Notes: generated from the sequence alone by a model not told the origin. Shown: positions 22,585 to 35,960, counted from the stretch's first letter. The stretch is DNA of 64,000 nucleotides from Diphasiastrum complanatum (GCA_029204225.1 CM055094.1:68997055-69061054), one strand, 5' to 3'. A program made the numbers and translations.

Positions 22585-23518
22585 TGGACCCTAAATCAAG
22601 ATTGGTTGGAACAAAAAAATGAGACACTATTGATGTGAAATTGAGAGCCAATTAATCCCAAAACATAGAAATAATGGCCCAACAATGCACATTGTTTCTA
22701 AAAATTATCAAGAAAAGCGACTACCCAAGTCATAAAGTTGACAAGAATAGCCTTTCCAAGATAAATATTTTTGGACCCTATATCAAGATTGGTTGGAAAA
22801 AAAAAAGAGACACTATTGATGTGAAATCGAGAGCCAATTAATCCCAAAACATAAAGATAATGACCCAACAATGCACATCGTTTCTAAATATCATCAAGAA
22901 AAGCGACTACCCAAGTCATGAAGTTGACAAGAATAGCTTTTCAAAGATGCATATTTTTGGACCCTATATGAAGATTGGTTGGAACAAAAAAATGAGACAC
23001 TATTGATGTGAAATTGAGAGCCAATTAGTTTCAAAACATAGAGATAATGACCCAACAATGCACATCGTAACTAAATATCATCAAGAAAAGCGACTACCCA
23101 AGTGATGAAGTTGACGAGTATAGACTTTCCAAGATACATATTTTTGGATCCTATATGAAGATTGATTGGATGAAAAAAATGAGACACTATTGATGTGAAA
23201 TTGAGAGCCAATTAATTTCAAAACATAGAGATAATGACCCAACAATGCACATCGTAACTAAATATCATCAAGAAAAGCGCCTACCCAAGTCATGAAGTTG
23301 ACGAGAATAGACTTTCCAAGATACATATTTTTGGACCCTATATGAAGATTGGTTGGAACAAAAAAATGAGACACTATTGATGTAAAATTGAGAGCCAATT
23401 CATCCCAAACATAGAGATAATGACCCAACAATGTACATCGTTTCTAAATATCATTAGGAAAAGCGACTACCTAAGTCATGAAATAGACAAGAATAGACTT
23501 TCCAAAGTCATATTTTCT
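22585..23518 (+). repeat. tandem satellite, five units of about 187 bp
   Basis: The word TTGGACCCTATATGAAGATT or a variant recurs at about 22,585, 22,771, 22,957, 23,144, 23,331 and (worn) 23,519, giving periods of 186-188 bases. Each unit also has GAGACACTATTGATGTGAAA, GACCCAACAATGCACATCG and AAAAGCGACTACCCAAGTCA. It starts about 70 bases after the copia LTR and has no coding content. Confidence 0.92.
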
Positions 23519-25500
23519 TAACCCTAAATACTTTCTAAATACCAAATTAAGATATAAAAGAAATATATGGCCAAACAATTTACAAGAGTGACTTTATCTT
23601 TAAGCACTATTTCTCTACTAGCTCTAAGCTTGCTTAGATTAAAAATAAACAACAAAACTGCCTTGTTATAGGCATTTTTAGAGAGAGAATTATCTTGCCG
23701 AGTTGTAGAATCAAGCCCGCCGGGCTCGCCGGGCTTCTTAATGGAGACCGCCGAGCCCCGCCGGGCTTCTTAATGAAACCCGTCTGCGGGCAACCTCCTT
23801 GGCCAGTTTAGGCCGGTGGAACGTCAACACAAATGTTATCAACGTTCCAGGGGACCGAAAATAACTCTTAATTTTTTCAAATTTCACTTTACGTAATTAC
23901 GTTTTTGAAAATCCCGCTGGATTGATGAATGCTGATTCTGGGCAAGCTGAAGAACTTACAAAAGTACGAGCAGGGCCATCAACATGAAACTTTTGGCCAA
24001 GAGAGCTTTCAAGAGACCGATCACTATCAAGGAAGAGATCTAGAAATTTTTACAACAACATCCACATGAATCCTCCTGAGGTGGCTGGGTCATCAAATTC
24101 AGAACATCTGAGATCAAGACAAGCTGCCAATTTTGGGCGAGCAACTAGCTTGGCAAAAAATTATTTTTGAGAAAACTTCAAAATCAATAAGGAATTATGT
24201 AGCAAGCTTGAGGCAATTGAGGGTCAATATAAGGTCAATTAGGTTCAAGAAACCACAATGACCGTCATATCTATCAAGGAAACGTAACACCGCATCCCAG
24301 GTCCGCACTGGCTATGAGAAATTAGGGTTACACTTCACTAGACCTGACAACATCTTCACATGTTCAAACGTTGTGCTACAAATAGACTACTTCATGTCCT
24401 GCACTACAAACAACATTTAACTTCTCATGCACAGTAGGGTGCAAGTTTAGCTGGCTAGTGCAGTGCTGTAACCAGCCAACCTAGTACTAGTAACATTGTA
24501 CTATACCAAGCATGCCCAAATGTACTGTACTGCACATAATAAGCATAGAACTATTCATTAAACAGTACATTTTCATTCTAACTAGTGAGGTACTATAGCC
24601 AGCATGTAGTTCAATGCATAATTCACTCATGAAAGAAGGTGTAGATGGTGGGGACTGCACCAGTAGGTTGACCACAATATTAAGTGTTGAGAATAGTTTT
24701 GGAAACCACAATAGAACAATGCCAGTACATGCTAGTGGAAATGGACTAGTAACACATAGTGAATTGTAGGATACCTCATCCTCCTCTGACCATGCTCTTG
24801 GAAGCTTGGAAAACTTCCATTTTCGGGAGGAGTACGGGGTGATCAAGTGTATCCTTAGGGCCTAACAACATTATATTAGTTTATGTTTGTCTATGTAATC
24901 AATCTCATAAATTCTAACGATTTCAAAGCTAGAATCAAGTAGAATCAAACTTGACACTTGTCACGATAGTATGTTTCGAATTTGATAGGCATAGCTATGC
25001 ATTGAAGAAAAAAGATTAATTTGTTTGATAGTTGCATCTATCAAATTTTGATTTTCTATTTGACATTCTCTCCTTTCTCCATCACTTGGTGAATCTCTAG
25101 GTGTTAATTTCATCCAATTTTTCAAGTTAGTCAAGATTGATGGAGAACTAGGACATAGGTTGGCTTCAAAACTTATCAAATCCAATCCAACTCTTAGGAT
25201 TAGAGTCTCTGGATCTGAATGAGTCCAATAGGGGTGCTTTGTGTGTTTTGATTTAATACTTGTGAAGTATTAACCTTCATGATCTAGGTGAAATCTATTT
25301 TCCAAGGTGACTAAATTTTGGTGAAGATTGATTCTAAGATTTGTGATCTTGATCTTTGTGTATGTTTTTTGAATTAGAATTTTGATTTATTCAACTCTAG
25401 TTTTATGAAGATTACATAGTCTATTTGTAGAGTAAATTTACAATGTGCACTTTGTGTACAAGAACTTCGTCATCATGGCATCAATAAGAGGTTACCTATT
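23519..25500. other. intergenic DNA, no gene seen
   Basis: Contains a GC-rich patch at 23,715-23,800 with repeated CCGCCGGGCTTCTTAATG-like words. A stretch near 24,798-24,840 is loosely similar to 575-612. The longest open frame on the minus strand (24,487-24,846) has no recognisable features. Confidence 0.4.
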
Positions 25501-27060
25501 GGAGGCAATTGAAATATTCAAGTGCTACTTTTGTGGTAAATGAGGGCATTTTGGAAAGGAGCACTTCAAGAGGAAGGAGACACAAGGCAATCAAGCAAAT
25601 CTAATTCATGAAGGTGATAGTAGCCAGTGACATTGAGGAGTCACTTATGGTGTCCAATTTTCCTTCAACAAGCTTCAAAGGTGAAGATGAACCTTGGTGG
25701 ATAGATAGTGGGGCTACCTCCCACATGACAAGTCACAAAGAGTATTTCTCTCAACTTTTACCTTTTGTTGCATATAAGAAATTCATTTTTGATGCAAGTG
25801 ATTGTGATTTAAGTTTGAGTGAGAAGGGTTACTTCATATGTGTCTAGAAAGCTGATTGTTAGAATTGGTGGAGATGTTTTTCTTGACAATGAAAAGTGGC
25901 AACATCATTGCAAGAGAGATCGGGGTTGAAAAGTTTTTTTAGGCTTGATGCTTATGTGAAAGCTAATCGTGATGGATTGATGACCGAGGAGGAGATAGCA
26001 CAAATAGAGTCATGTCATAAGGAATTGGATCTTTTAATCACCAATTCATGCTATGTGCAAGGAGGAGTCTACTCTTGAGATTCCTAGATCTTTGGCAAAA
26101 GGTGGTGATGTAAGGGGGGCATGTGTTGCACTTTCCAAGTTCTACCGCAAAGTCATCAAGATCCTTGGAACCTATCCACTCAAAGGTGCACCTTGAAAAT
26201 GCAAAAGGCGATGGTGAATATATATCTTTTGAACCTTGCATAGTTCATGATGATAGATATGATTTGTTCTATTTCTTATCATCAAGAGTTTATCATCTGT
26301 GTAGATGTGTTTAGAAAAGGAAGGTGGAAGCTTATATAGCTATGTCATGTTTTTGTGAAGCAACTTCATTAGGGGACTATTTTTGTCATAGTTTGACAAA
26401 TGGTGTCATAAAAGGAAAAACACCATTCAATGTAAGGTACATGAAGTCCACATGCTTTGTGTATGATATTTCAATGTAAGGACCAAAAATTGTCCTACTT
26501 CAACGGAAAGAATAATGGTAGTTTTTTGCTCTTCAAGTAGAGATTGTAGAATTTACATTTTTTTTCACTATAGAGGTTGTCAATATTGGAAATGTGATCT
26601 TTCATGAGTGGAAGGCTTGCAAACTTGAAGGAGCACTTTACTGAACTCATTCATGGAGAGGAGTCGAGTCAAGTGCCAGAAAAAGGTAAATTTCCGAGAA
26701 CTTAAAGAAGACTTCCAAAGTCCAAGATGGAGACATCGAGGCTCAAGTTCATTGGCAAAGGAAAGGAGGCAAGAAGGCCTCAAGTTTTTCTTAAGGAGCA
26801 ACTATTTTCAAGGAGGATGAGCTTTGGGATCAAGGACCTTCTTCAAGCATGGAAAGAATCAATGGCAATGTTGCTAGGATGGTGGAATGCTCTTCATGGA
26901 GTTTGGGAATGGATTTCCATGAAGGAGATCTTATCATGGTTGTGGTGATCTTGCATTAACTTCATGTTTATTGGCTAGTTTTCTCACTAAATCCATGCCA
27001 AAGGATCCATTTAAGAAGCTAAGATTAGTTCTTAGATTTATGGATATGATCTAGCATACT
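25500..27060 (+). pseudogene. degraded copia pol remnant
   Basis: Scattered copia motifs in the right order: a worn zinc knuckle (CYFCGK, stop, GHFGKEHFKRKE) at about 25,520-25,570; a protease active site WWIDSGATSHMTSHKEYF at about 25,695; integrase-like VIKGKTPFNVRYM near 26,410; and an RNase H tail SFLTKSMPKDPFKKLR near 26,980. RT is not recognisable. Between them, 25,896-26,314 is open in pieces but not assignable. Many stops; an old copy. Confidence 0.6.
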
Positions 27061-28277
27061 TATATCAAGCTATTTTTGAGGAGTGTAAAAAACGCAAAAG
27101 ATTAGCTTGATTGAACTTTATAAATATGTACATAGGTGGATCCCACACGTGTGGAGGCTGTTCCCACGTGTGAAGTAGAGCTCTATTTTCAATAGGTCCA
27201 TTCATTATCATTAGAATAGACCTTTTAGCAAGATTATATGTGTTAGATCAACAATTCAAGTTTCTACGTCTTGTGAGAAGTTTGCTATCGTTGGACCAAA
27301 ATTGGTAGAGGTGTAATGATGAGAGGCAACTCACACATGCCAAATTTGACTCCGACCAAGTCGGGCTTAGTCCTTATGTATATACTCTTTGAGAGCTCAT
27401 TTGATAAATGAAAAATTGGAGAGAGTTTAACAGTTTTGAGATTTTTAGCTTCTAACATGTGTAGATTGTTCTTTTGCATGCAATTATTGAAGCACAAGGC
27501 ATTGATTATGATTTGTGGTATGATCTTTGTCCTTTGTCTGTACTGTACCTGCTTTCACACGTGTGAATCAAAATTGGACATAATATACTTTGTTTAAATC
27601 GTCAAAGTCGGTCTGAACCGACAGACTTAGTTTTATGCATCGAGAATTCTCTGTTGCTGCTCCTTTGCCTCTTGCTTACATCTCAAGATTGTGACATTTC
27701 TAGCTGTTGTAACTTAGAAATGAAAAACCCTGGTGCATTTATTCATAGAAAAAACTAGTAGGTACATTGATGAGAAAGATACATACACCCCGAAGAGGAA
27801 GTTTAACCAAATGTAAGCTCAAACAAGAGTTGCACTAAAACTAAGATTAATCCAGATCCTGGCATTTAAAATAAAGGTGCCAAAACTATGATGATGTCAG
27901 TGGGAGTCTGCCAAGTGACTGCAGCAGATAATAATGCAACCAGTCACTCTTGTGGATTGAATGAATCCACCTAATTTTTTCAGTCTCCATGTCATGTTCG
28001 AATTCGGAGACTTTATTGTTGTCGTCTTGTCATTCTCGAATTCGCCTCCTTTAATTTTTGGTAAAAAGTGGGAACCATTTGTTTTTTCAAATATTTGGAG
28101 GTTTTGTACAAAAGAAAAACAAATTAGATCCAAGTTTCAACATTCAAGATTTTCACGATCACGAGCTCTGTATCAGAACCTTCAACGATGGGATTAAAGC
28201 AATCACTAAGAACTTGTGCGATCAAGCCTTGTTGGAATGATCAATGAAAGTGGAGTAAGCGTTAAGGTTGCAAACGT
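27061..28277. other. intergenic DNA, no gene seen
   Basis: May start with LTR remains of the copia fragment. CACGTGTG words occur at 27,147 and 27,170 (and ACACGTGTGA at 27,557). Nothing coding is supported. Confidence 0.35.
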
Positions 28278-28627
28278 GCAGATTTCGATAGAGATGATCG
28301 ACGATGCTGTTTCTTGATGCGTTGGAAGACACGAACTATACGTAAGTGTTCCATGTCGAATCTGTCATCCGTCGTTTGACAGTGTCTTCATGTCAGAAAT
28401 TTGCTTTCCGAAGTACTGCCATAAGTAGCACTATTTGAACTTACGTGAGAATGCAGATTTCGATAGACATGATCGACGATGCTGTTTCTTGATGCGTTGG
28501 AAGACACGAATTATACGTAAGTGTTCCATGTCGAATCTGTCATCCGTCGTTTGACAGTGTCTTCATGTCAGAAATTTGCTTTCCGAAGTACTGCTATAAA
28601 TAGCACTATTTGAACTTACGTGAGAAT
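28278..28627 (+). repeat. 175-bp tandem duplication upstream of ZIP4
   Basis: Two adjacent copies, 28,278-28,452 and 28,453-28,627, each from GCAGATTTCGATAG to GAACTTACGTGAGAAT, differing at only a handful of bases. The second copy has CTATAAATAG where the first has CCATAAGTAG. Confidence 0.95.
28595..28602 (+). promoter_or_regulatory. candidate TATA box of ZIP4
   Basis: TATAAATA in the second copy of the duplication, about 810 bases before the start codon; an intron in the 5' UTR (possible acceptor TTGAACAG near 29,276) would account for the distance. The equivalent site in copy one is altered. Confidence 0.45.
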
Positions 28628-29409
28628 GCAGCAGCACTTTGACATTCACATCTGATTACATGGCGTTCTTGATCCGATCGATGTCGAAATGCGGCTCCAT
28701 TCTCATTCTTGTTTACAAATCAAGCTTAGTTTTCTTTGCATTGCAATCTTACAGACGGCTCACAATGTTACTAATAGAGTAGTTAATTTTGTTTCTCTGA
28801 CTCCATAGCTCGACAGAAGGACGAATGAGAGTATCGACGAATTATGAAGTTTCCAGGCATTATCAAGTATTGACCATGTTTCTAAATTTCGAGCTAACTT
28901 TTAAGGCAATACATATATATTTAGATTTATCTTTAAACTTGAATGTCAAGTATGATTAAGTGCAACTTTTACTTATTTTCTCATGTATGAAGTGAATCTT
29001 TTAACGCATACAGCTTACTTCTGCTATGATATCAATCCTTTTCTGATGTCAAATGGTGAAATATGTTGAGCATCAGGGTAGAGGTCTTTTATCCATACAA
29101 TATTTCTGAAAGCAGCTAAGTACATTTTCTTAGTACACTCTCTTTTTTAAATTATGGTGCTACTTGTATCTTGATAAGTTGACAAGGAAGTAAAATGTTT
29201 TTCCTGATGCGGATAGTATTGCATACCCCTGAATCACGGGCCAAATTTTGAAGTTCACTTGTAATCATTTGAACAGGTTAATGCGAAGAATGGGCGAGCA
29301 CGTGAATGATTAGTGTTGGCTCTTAAGCAAAGCAACACCGAAAACAAAAATCTGCGTCAACGCTATCGGGATTATAGAGCTAATGAAGTTGTTTCTACGC
29401 ATTTGAAAA

Positions 29410-32400
29410 ATGTTAATTGCAGAGGTTTCTAGTGGGGATTCAAGTGGCGATGGAAGTAGGAAGGGGTTTCAGAAAAGAATTGATAGCGTAGTCTCAAAAA
29501 TCGAGCAAACAACTCCTACGATCAGTTCTAAGGATATTGAGGAACTCCAAGGTTCTCTTGCTGGCTTGCCGTCCGAGCTCACAGACGAGGAGAAGATGGC
29601 AATATGGAGATTAAGCTACCGAATATGGAACACATGTGTCGATATGGTGAACAATATGCAAGCAAAGCAAGTAATTACCGAAGATCATGTCAGGCTCCGG
29701 CATATTGCAAGTGAAATGCTTCTCGCAGCTGGATGCGTGGGCGCTGTTCGATCAAGTCTTCTCAAAATGGCCATGTTTTTCTATAAAACAGGAGTATTCT
29801 GGAACAAAGTTTCCGACAACGCCATGGCTTCTGTATGCTTTGAGAGGGCGACCGAGCTTCTTGCAAAGAGCCGAGGAGAAAATGCCCCTGCGTCAATTTC
29901 AGAAGCTAATGAAGAGCAGCAACTGATGTTTGATCTTTATCTGGCAAGGTCCAGAACATCGTGGGAGCTATCCCATAAAGCACTTGCTTGCAGTCTACTG
30001 GGCAGATCCAGGGGTTTACTGTCCTCAAATACACAAAGGCATCAAGAACTTGCAGATTTGTACTTGCACTATGGCAAAGCTTCACTGGCAAAGGAGGATC
30101 CTGAATCTAAGGCTGACTCGATCAAATATATGGAGCAAGCCTTCGAGATCTGCTGTGAAAGCTTGAATGGTGAAATCGAAGAAGGGGAAAAGAAGGCATT
30201 AGGAAGCCAAAGACTTCGAATCTTACGTTATCTTGCAGCTGGTCATCTGCAAAATGGAAATTTCGAAAGTGTAATGAAATGCGTCAGTATTTTAAAAAAT
30301 GCTTCGGATCATCCGAGCACTCCATTTCTGGCTTTCAAAGCTTTGGCTGGACTAGGACGCTTTTTGGAGGCCGAAAAGGAGCTCTATGCTCTTGTAGTTC
30401 ACGATAAAGCAGCCAAGGATGTCTGTGCCTCTGCCATTGAGGTCACGATCCAGGATTACGGTCAAGTACAAGCTGCAAAAAATGCTTTCTACATTGCGTG
30501 GCCAAGGTTCGCATGTCCAAAAGAACTTCCCGTTCGCATTATAGAGAAGCTACTAAACAATGTTTCCCCTTTAGATGATACAAGCAAGACAAAGGTGGAT
30601 GTGGCCCTTCAAATTGCGCATGATGAAAAGGTTATATCAACAATCACAAGAGACTCGATGGGAGGTCTTTCCTTGCACGTTCCTGAGCTCCAACATGGTG
30701 GTAAAGAGCAACAAAGCATTCATGCATTATTATGGAACAGGTACCAAAACCATCCTATTATAAGGCTTAACAAAGACTACCCTTCTTCCAATGGATAAAT
30801 TAAAAGTAAATACGTTATGCATGCCTCATAGCTTAGGCCAACAGTCTTCGAGCTCCTTGCTAAAAGCACATCGGTAATAGCTTGTGACACGTTTCCTACG
30901 TAACCTAGCTACTTCGCATGGAATGAGAGCAAGGACATGAATGTGTTCATGATTGTATGTATGCCCTGCTCATCGATATTTATGGCCTTCACCCAGTAGT
31001 GATTAATGAATAAATAAATCCATTTTTCATGTCTGGCCAACAGTCTTGCGGCTCCTATTTAAGTTGTGAGACGTCTCTTATATAACCTAGTTACTTTGCA
31101 TGGAATAAGATTACCAACTTGCATGTGTTCATAAATTTATTGAACCTGCTCATCGATGTGCTTGAGAAAATATGTGTAGCGGTTCAGATCATTTCCAAGC
31201 TAAAAAATATGATACAGCCATTAAGCTCTTCGAAGCCTCAATGCTGTACCTCCCCAAAGAGGGCGATGGTAGCTTGCAACGATCTAAGTCTCTACGCGTA
31301 TTATGTCTATGCCATATTGGTCTCCAGCAGTATGATCGAGCAGCAGAGTATGTAACTGCAGCTGAGAAGGTATTTTACACTGGAGCAGCCTATTGCACTT
31401 ACTTTTGAATGCTAAAGAATAAAGGCCAATTTTCAGCAGTCGATATACGCATTTTTGACAGGAGAAAAAAAATACCAACTTTGACTGGTTTCTCATGATA
31501 CTCTTCTTCACCTTGAAGCCCATCGTCGTGCATTAGATAAGCTAATCAGGATTCAGGAAAGTAAGCAGCTCTTCACATTGTTAACCACACTCTTCGGTGT
31601 TTGTGACAGCTTGAAAAGAACATAGCATGTGCTTTCTTGAAGGTGAGCATCTGCATTCAAAGGTTCAGTTGCAAGTTTGACTTCGAGGATTTGATTCATT
31701 GTTTGTCGAATAATATGCTGGCCAATTTTCCAGCAATCTTTGTTCCTTTTCCTACTTAAGCATGCTGTGGGGTTTCAAACCAGTTCAAGATCTGCCTGCA
31801 AACAAGTGACGAGGCAGGGGCAATAAATCAAGTGCAAATGATGGCTACATGTCCGGATTTTGAACCCGACTTCTTAACTCTGGCTTCCCACGAAGCTATT
31901 GCATGCAAATTCACGAGAGTCGCAATTTCTGCATTGTCAAGCATGCTCGGCATGTGTACTTCCAGCATGACTCCATCAGACATGAATGAAGCTGTAATAT
32001 ATAGGAACTTGATAACAGTTGCAACTGAGGATCTCAACTGCAAACATGATGCCGCACAATATCTTAAGAAAGCTCAAGCACGCTCTGCTGAGATTGGATT
32101 CGAACGATTCTTTGGTTCTGGAACTACTGGAGAAAAGGAAGCCAATTGGTTTGCGGGCATGTCTTGGAATGAAGGTTTAGCTGCAGCGAAGTCTTCTAGC
32201 TGGAAGTTATGTGCTGAACTATTTGCTTGTTCCTCTGAGTTCTACAGCATTCTCCCGCAATCGCCAGAGAACTTACGCTGCCTTGAAACGTCCTTAGTCA
32301 TGGCTGTAGCTGCAGCCCTTGCTATAGAAACACAAGAGAACTCTGAACACTTGAAACAGGCCTCCAATTACTTGGAAAAATGTCAGAAGGTACAATGGAG

Positions 32401-33150
32401 ATTCAGTTTGTAGAAGTTTCACATTATTGGTTATGACATTAGGAATGAATCGGGAAAAACACCTTATATGAGCAAGATTTTCTAACCAGCTACTTACGAT
32501 CTTGCTCTTTTTTCACACAGATACACACCCTGCTACTGAAAGACTTAGACCCAGCTAAAACAGACGAGAATTTTTATGTGCATTGGAATCTTCTAGCATT
32601 TGACCTCAAAGGAAAAACAGGAGATCACAAAGGACAGCTTGAGATCCTGCACCACTGCAGCAGCTTGCCCGGTTTTAAACCTGATTACTTTTTCAAAATG
32701 GCCTTACATGCTTCATCTGAAAGGACAGGCAGCCCGGAGGTTGCTGCTGCTGCCTTCAGATCGTGCTTGAACTTACTGCTCGGTTCTGCTTCTCCTGACT
32801 ACACTCGAATTGCTCTAATCTTAAGAAAACTGATTGGACTAGCCGACCTACGCAAGAAGGATGGGCAAGAGGTGCTAAAGCTTTACAACGAAGCTAACAA
32901 CATTCTTCTAGGGCTGAGTATGGATAGCTACCCCAAAGAGGAGGTGCAGTGGCTGGTCTCAACTGCATGGAACAGAGCAGCTCTTCATCTCAAGCTTTTG
33001 CATCTATCTGATGCACAAAAATGGATGGAGCTTGCTCTCGACCTCCTAAAGCACGCGCCTGCCATGGAAGTACATAGGCCTGCCATGGTGGAAAGCCTTA
33101 GTGATGTGCTGAAGCAAAAATCTAGTCATTCCCAACGACTTGAAGAATAA
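29410..33150 (+). CDS. ZIP4: SPO22/ZIP4-like meiotic TPR protein, five exons
   Basis: ZIP4/SPO22 is a tetratricopeptide-rich scaffold acting in meiotic prophase nuclei, required for class I crossovers with the ZMM group. Exons read here: 29,410-30,740, 31,180-31,369, 31,610-31,642 (only 33 bases), 31,784-32,389 and 32,521-33,150. All introns are GT-AG, and the frame stays open to give 929 residues, about the length of plant ZIP4. The N-terminal half carries the SPO22 region (RLRHIASEMLLAAGCV, RILRYLAAGHLQNGNFES); TPR-type helices follow (LLWN at the exon 1 end, then SGSDHFQAKKYDTAIKLF and SLRVLCLCHIGLQQYDRAAE). The start was chosen because MLIAEVSS sits where plant ZIP4 begins with MRIAE-like residues. 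No stop or frameshift is seen, so it is probably functional. Confidence 0.9.
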
Positions 33151-33914
33151 ATTCGTGATGTTAGCTAATTGCTTATTTTACTATGTCATGCACTTTTCTG
33201 ATTGCATGTTTTGGATCTCGTTGTGAAAGCAAGATCATGGATTGAAGTGTTGAATGGAGGGTTCTCAAAGAGATTTCAACTACATCACTTGTCAGGAAGG
33301 TAATGTGATAGTTTGAGCCTAGTTCACATTTCCCCCCTTCTTATGTTGTTCACATATACAAGGCCTTTTTTTTTTTTTGATATACCTCCATTGTCAAACC
33401 AACAAATGCAATGGCATTAACACTACGGAAGACTGAGAATATGGGAATACTATCAAAAAACGAGCTTGTAAACTATGGATACCTCCTCAAACCAAAAAAT
33501 GGTAAGAGTCCAAATTAGCAAAATCAAAATTTTTGATTAAATCACATTCGCCAAGGTCTATGAAAATTACGAGTCAATTGATGTCGAAACAATTACCCGT
33601 TTATGGTCATGTGCCCTATTATTGGGGACTAAGATACCTCCTTAAAGAATTAGGATCTTGGCACGTATGTGTCCAATTCTAAGCAATATATACACGAGTG
33701 GATCAAATGTAAAGATCACTCAAGCTTTTTGTATACTTTGTTAGACATAACTAATCATTCACCTCTCAGTTTAGTAGTCACTAATTAACCGTGAGCTCAA
33801 AACTGTAAGGCCCCCGTTATGAGGAGAAGCCATAATTGAGCACGGTTGTTAGTACGGGGTCTAATGTGAGACCATGATGGTTATGAGACGGCTGGATTGC
33901 ATAGTAGAAAGTCC
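33151..33914. other. ZIP4 3' flank, no gene seen
   Basis: Presumed 3' UTR followed by AT-rich DNA with a T-run at 33,366-33,379. It ends at the copia LTR start. Confidence 0.4.
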
Positions 33915-35511
33915 TGTTGGAAATTAAGCCCACAGTTGCCTCCTTGGTCTACAGCCAATTAGACAGCCAATTACTTGAAGAACGTCTACAACGGACTTCC
34001 GGCTGATCTCCATCAGAGGGTAACCAATCCCATCATAATTTTAAGTTCAGATGTTAAGTATAATAACTTGAAGTCATTAGAGACTTGGCCATCTTCAAGG
34101 ACTTCCACAAAACTTGGTCTGCAGATTTACATTATTTTTGATCAGTCTGCAGAAATATACTAAGTGTCATAGTTTGCATTTTTCGCACTTTTCGAAAACT
34201 GCAACACTTACCTTCGACTTCTTCCGTTCAATTATTTTTTAAGAAGTCAACTTGTTCACAGTTCAACAATTTAACCTTTCTTCAACACCACCACATTTTT
34301 TCACATTTTCTTGAAAAATGCAAAGAGAGAAACTTCCAGAAGGTCCTCTATTCTTAAGAGTTAAACTGTTAAAGGCACCTTCGCCAACTTTTTAATGGCA
34401 CCTTCCAGTTGTTTTAAAGGTACCTTTGGCTTCTTCGCTTTTTTTTTTTTCGAAAAGTGCGAGAAAGTTACTGTTAAGACATCTTCGCTTTTCTGAAGGC
34501 ACCTTCAACTTTCTAAGGGCAACTTAAAGTTATTTTTAAGGTACCTTCGGCTTCTTCACAATTTTTCGAAGAACGCGAGAAAGCCAAACTGTTACAAAGA
34601 TCTTCGCTTTTTCTGAGGGCACCTTCAACTTTCTAAGGATGCCTTAAACTTATTCAGGACACCTTCTGCTTTTTCGCAAAGAACCCGAAGAGAGAGAAGA
34701 ATGCCAAAGGTCATCTAAAATGAACGAGATTCATTCCCACGTTATTTCGCGAAACGCCATGCGAAGTGACAGAGATTTGCAACGTCCTCGTCCGCGTCAA
34801 CGATCCAGTTTGTTGACCGTATACACTATGTACAGTTGTCACAGAAGCCATATACTTCCAAGTACAACAACTTTCTCAATTAGGTGACAAACATTCAATG
34901 TAATTAATACGTGGATGAAATCTATAAATAGATCATCTAAGCACAGATTAGTGGTTGCTCCGTCCATGAGACGTATTATTTGAGCCTCCCAATTACGCCT
35001 TTTTGTTGTAATTGCTATTTGTATTGTGCTTTTGTGTAATATAGCAACAGCATGTTTTTTATCTGTGTACAACGTAGATGAATGCTTTTGTGATTGAATG
35101 CACTTTCATTGTTGTTTGATCGTGCTTGTATACTCACTCTGATAAAAACACGGACGTCTACGATTCCTCAGTTTCTGATTAGACGATGGCTATCTTTGAC
35201 GTCCGAGGAACTGGCGATATCTGCTCTTCCATTTATTTCAGAACTATACTTCACATTGAATCTGATTTCAGTAGTACCACACACAAACCATCTCTAATCT
35301 CTTCGGTGGACTGTACTCTTGTTTTGAGAGTATGAATTAATTTTTAAGATCCTGTTGGGCAATTAGAACACTTAAAAGCTGTGATTATCTTTAGCGAAAG
35401 CTTTCTATTAGACTGTTTTTGCATCTAGCAACCGATTAGAATAGGAGAGTTGTTTCACAATATTCCTACTCTCTTCTCCATTCTCATTTTTCCTTCTACC
35501 TTGCCCCATCA
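33915..35511 (+). repeat. copia LTR (family also at 59,382-62,330)
   Basis: Starts TGTTGGAAATTAAGCCCACA and ends CCCCATCA just before a PBS. The same start (TGTTGGAAATTAAATCCACA) and long stretches such as TCAGACGATGGCTGTCTTTGACG (with changes) recur in the copies at 59.4-62.3 kb. At 1,597 bases it is long for a plant copia LTR. The interior has repeats of CACCTTC-type words (34,370-34,680). Confidence 0.8.
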
Positions 35512-35514
35512 GAT

Positions 35515-35526
35515 TGGTATTAGAGC
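35515..35526 (+). promoter_or_regulatory. PBS, variant initiator tRNA-Met site
   Basis: TGGTATTAGAGC, one change from the standard TGGTATCAGAGC, three bases after the LTR end. Confidence 0.85.
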
Positions 35527-35579
35527 GTAGTCCAAATAAACCGAGAGATTAAGTTTGTTCTATTTGTATACTTTATCAT

Positions 35580-35960
35580 GTCTCATATAAGCTAGAGTCA
35601 TTGACAAGTTCAATGGTTCTAACTTCTACATTTGGAAGTTGAAACTTAGAATGATGTTGATAGATAGAGATCTTTGGGATGTGGTAGAAGGTGCAGACCT
35701 GAAACCAGAAGATGGTGATCAAGAAAAGGCATGGAGGATCAAAGATTAGAAGGCCTTAGCATGTATCACACTCAATCTGGTCGACTCCCAAATATCTCAC
35801 GTTACCACATGCAAAACCTCTAAGGAAGCATTGGAATTGTTATCAAGTCTCTATGAGACTCACGATGTAACTACGAGATTACATCTTAGAAGGAAGTTCT
35901 TTACTCTTAGCATGTCTGATTCTACTGCCATCACTTCTCACATCAACAGCTTCAAGTCCC
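35580..35960 (+). pseudogene. copia gag N-terminal fragment
   Basis: Reads DKFNGSNFYIWKLKLRMML, RDLWDVVEGADLKPEDGD and LHLRRKFFTLSMSDS, a UBN2-type gag, with a TAG in the middle (about 35,748) and a frame change before its start. It stops at about 35,960, where CACTA sequence begins, so the rest of the element is missing. Confidence 0.75.

Noticed and set aside
24487-24846. Minus-strand frame of 119 codons
   Set aside because: Composition is mixed and no domain is visible; it is likely a chance frame in intergenic DNA.
25896-26314. Short frames inside the copia remnant as a separate gene
   Set aside because: They lie between protease and integrase-like motifs of one degraded copia copy and have no family of their own.
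31119-31408. Independent small genes between ZIP4 exons
   Set aside because: The coding part is ZIP4 exon 2 with adjoining intron; the other frames are shadows.
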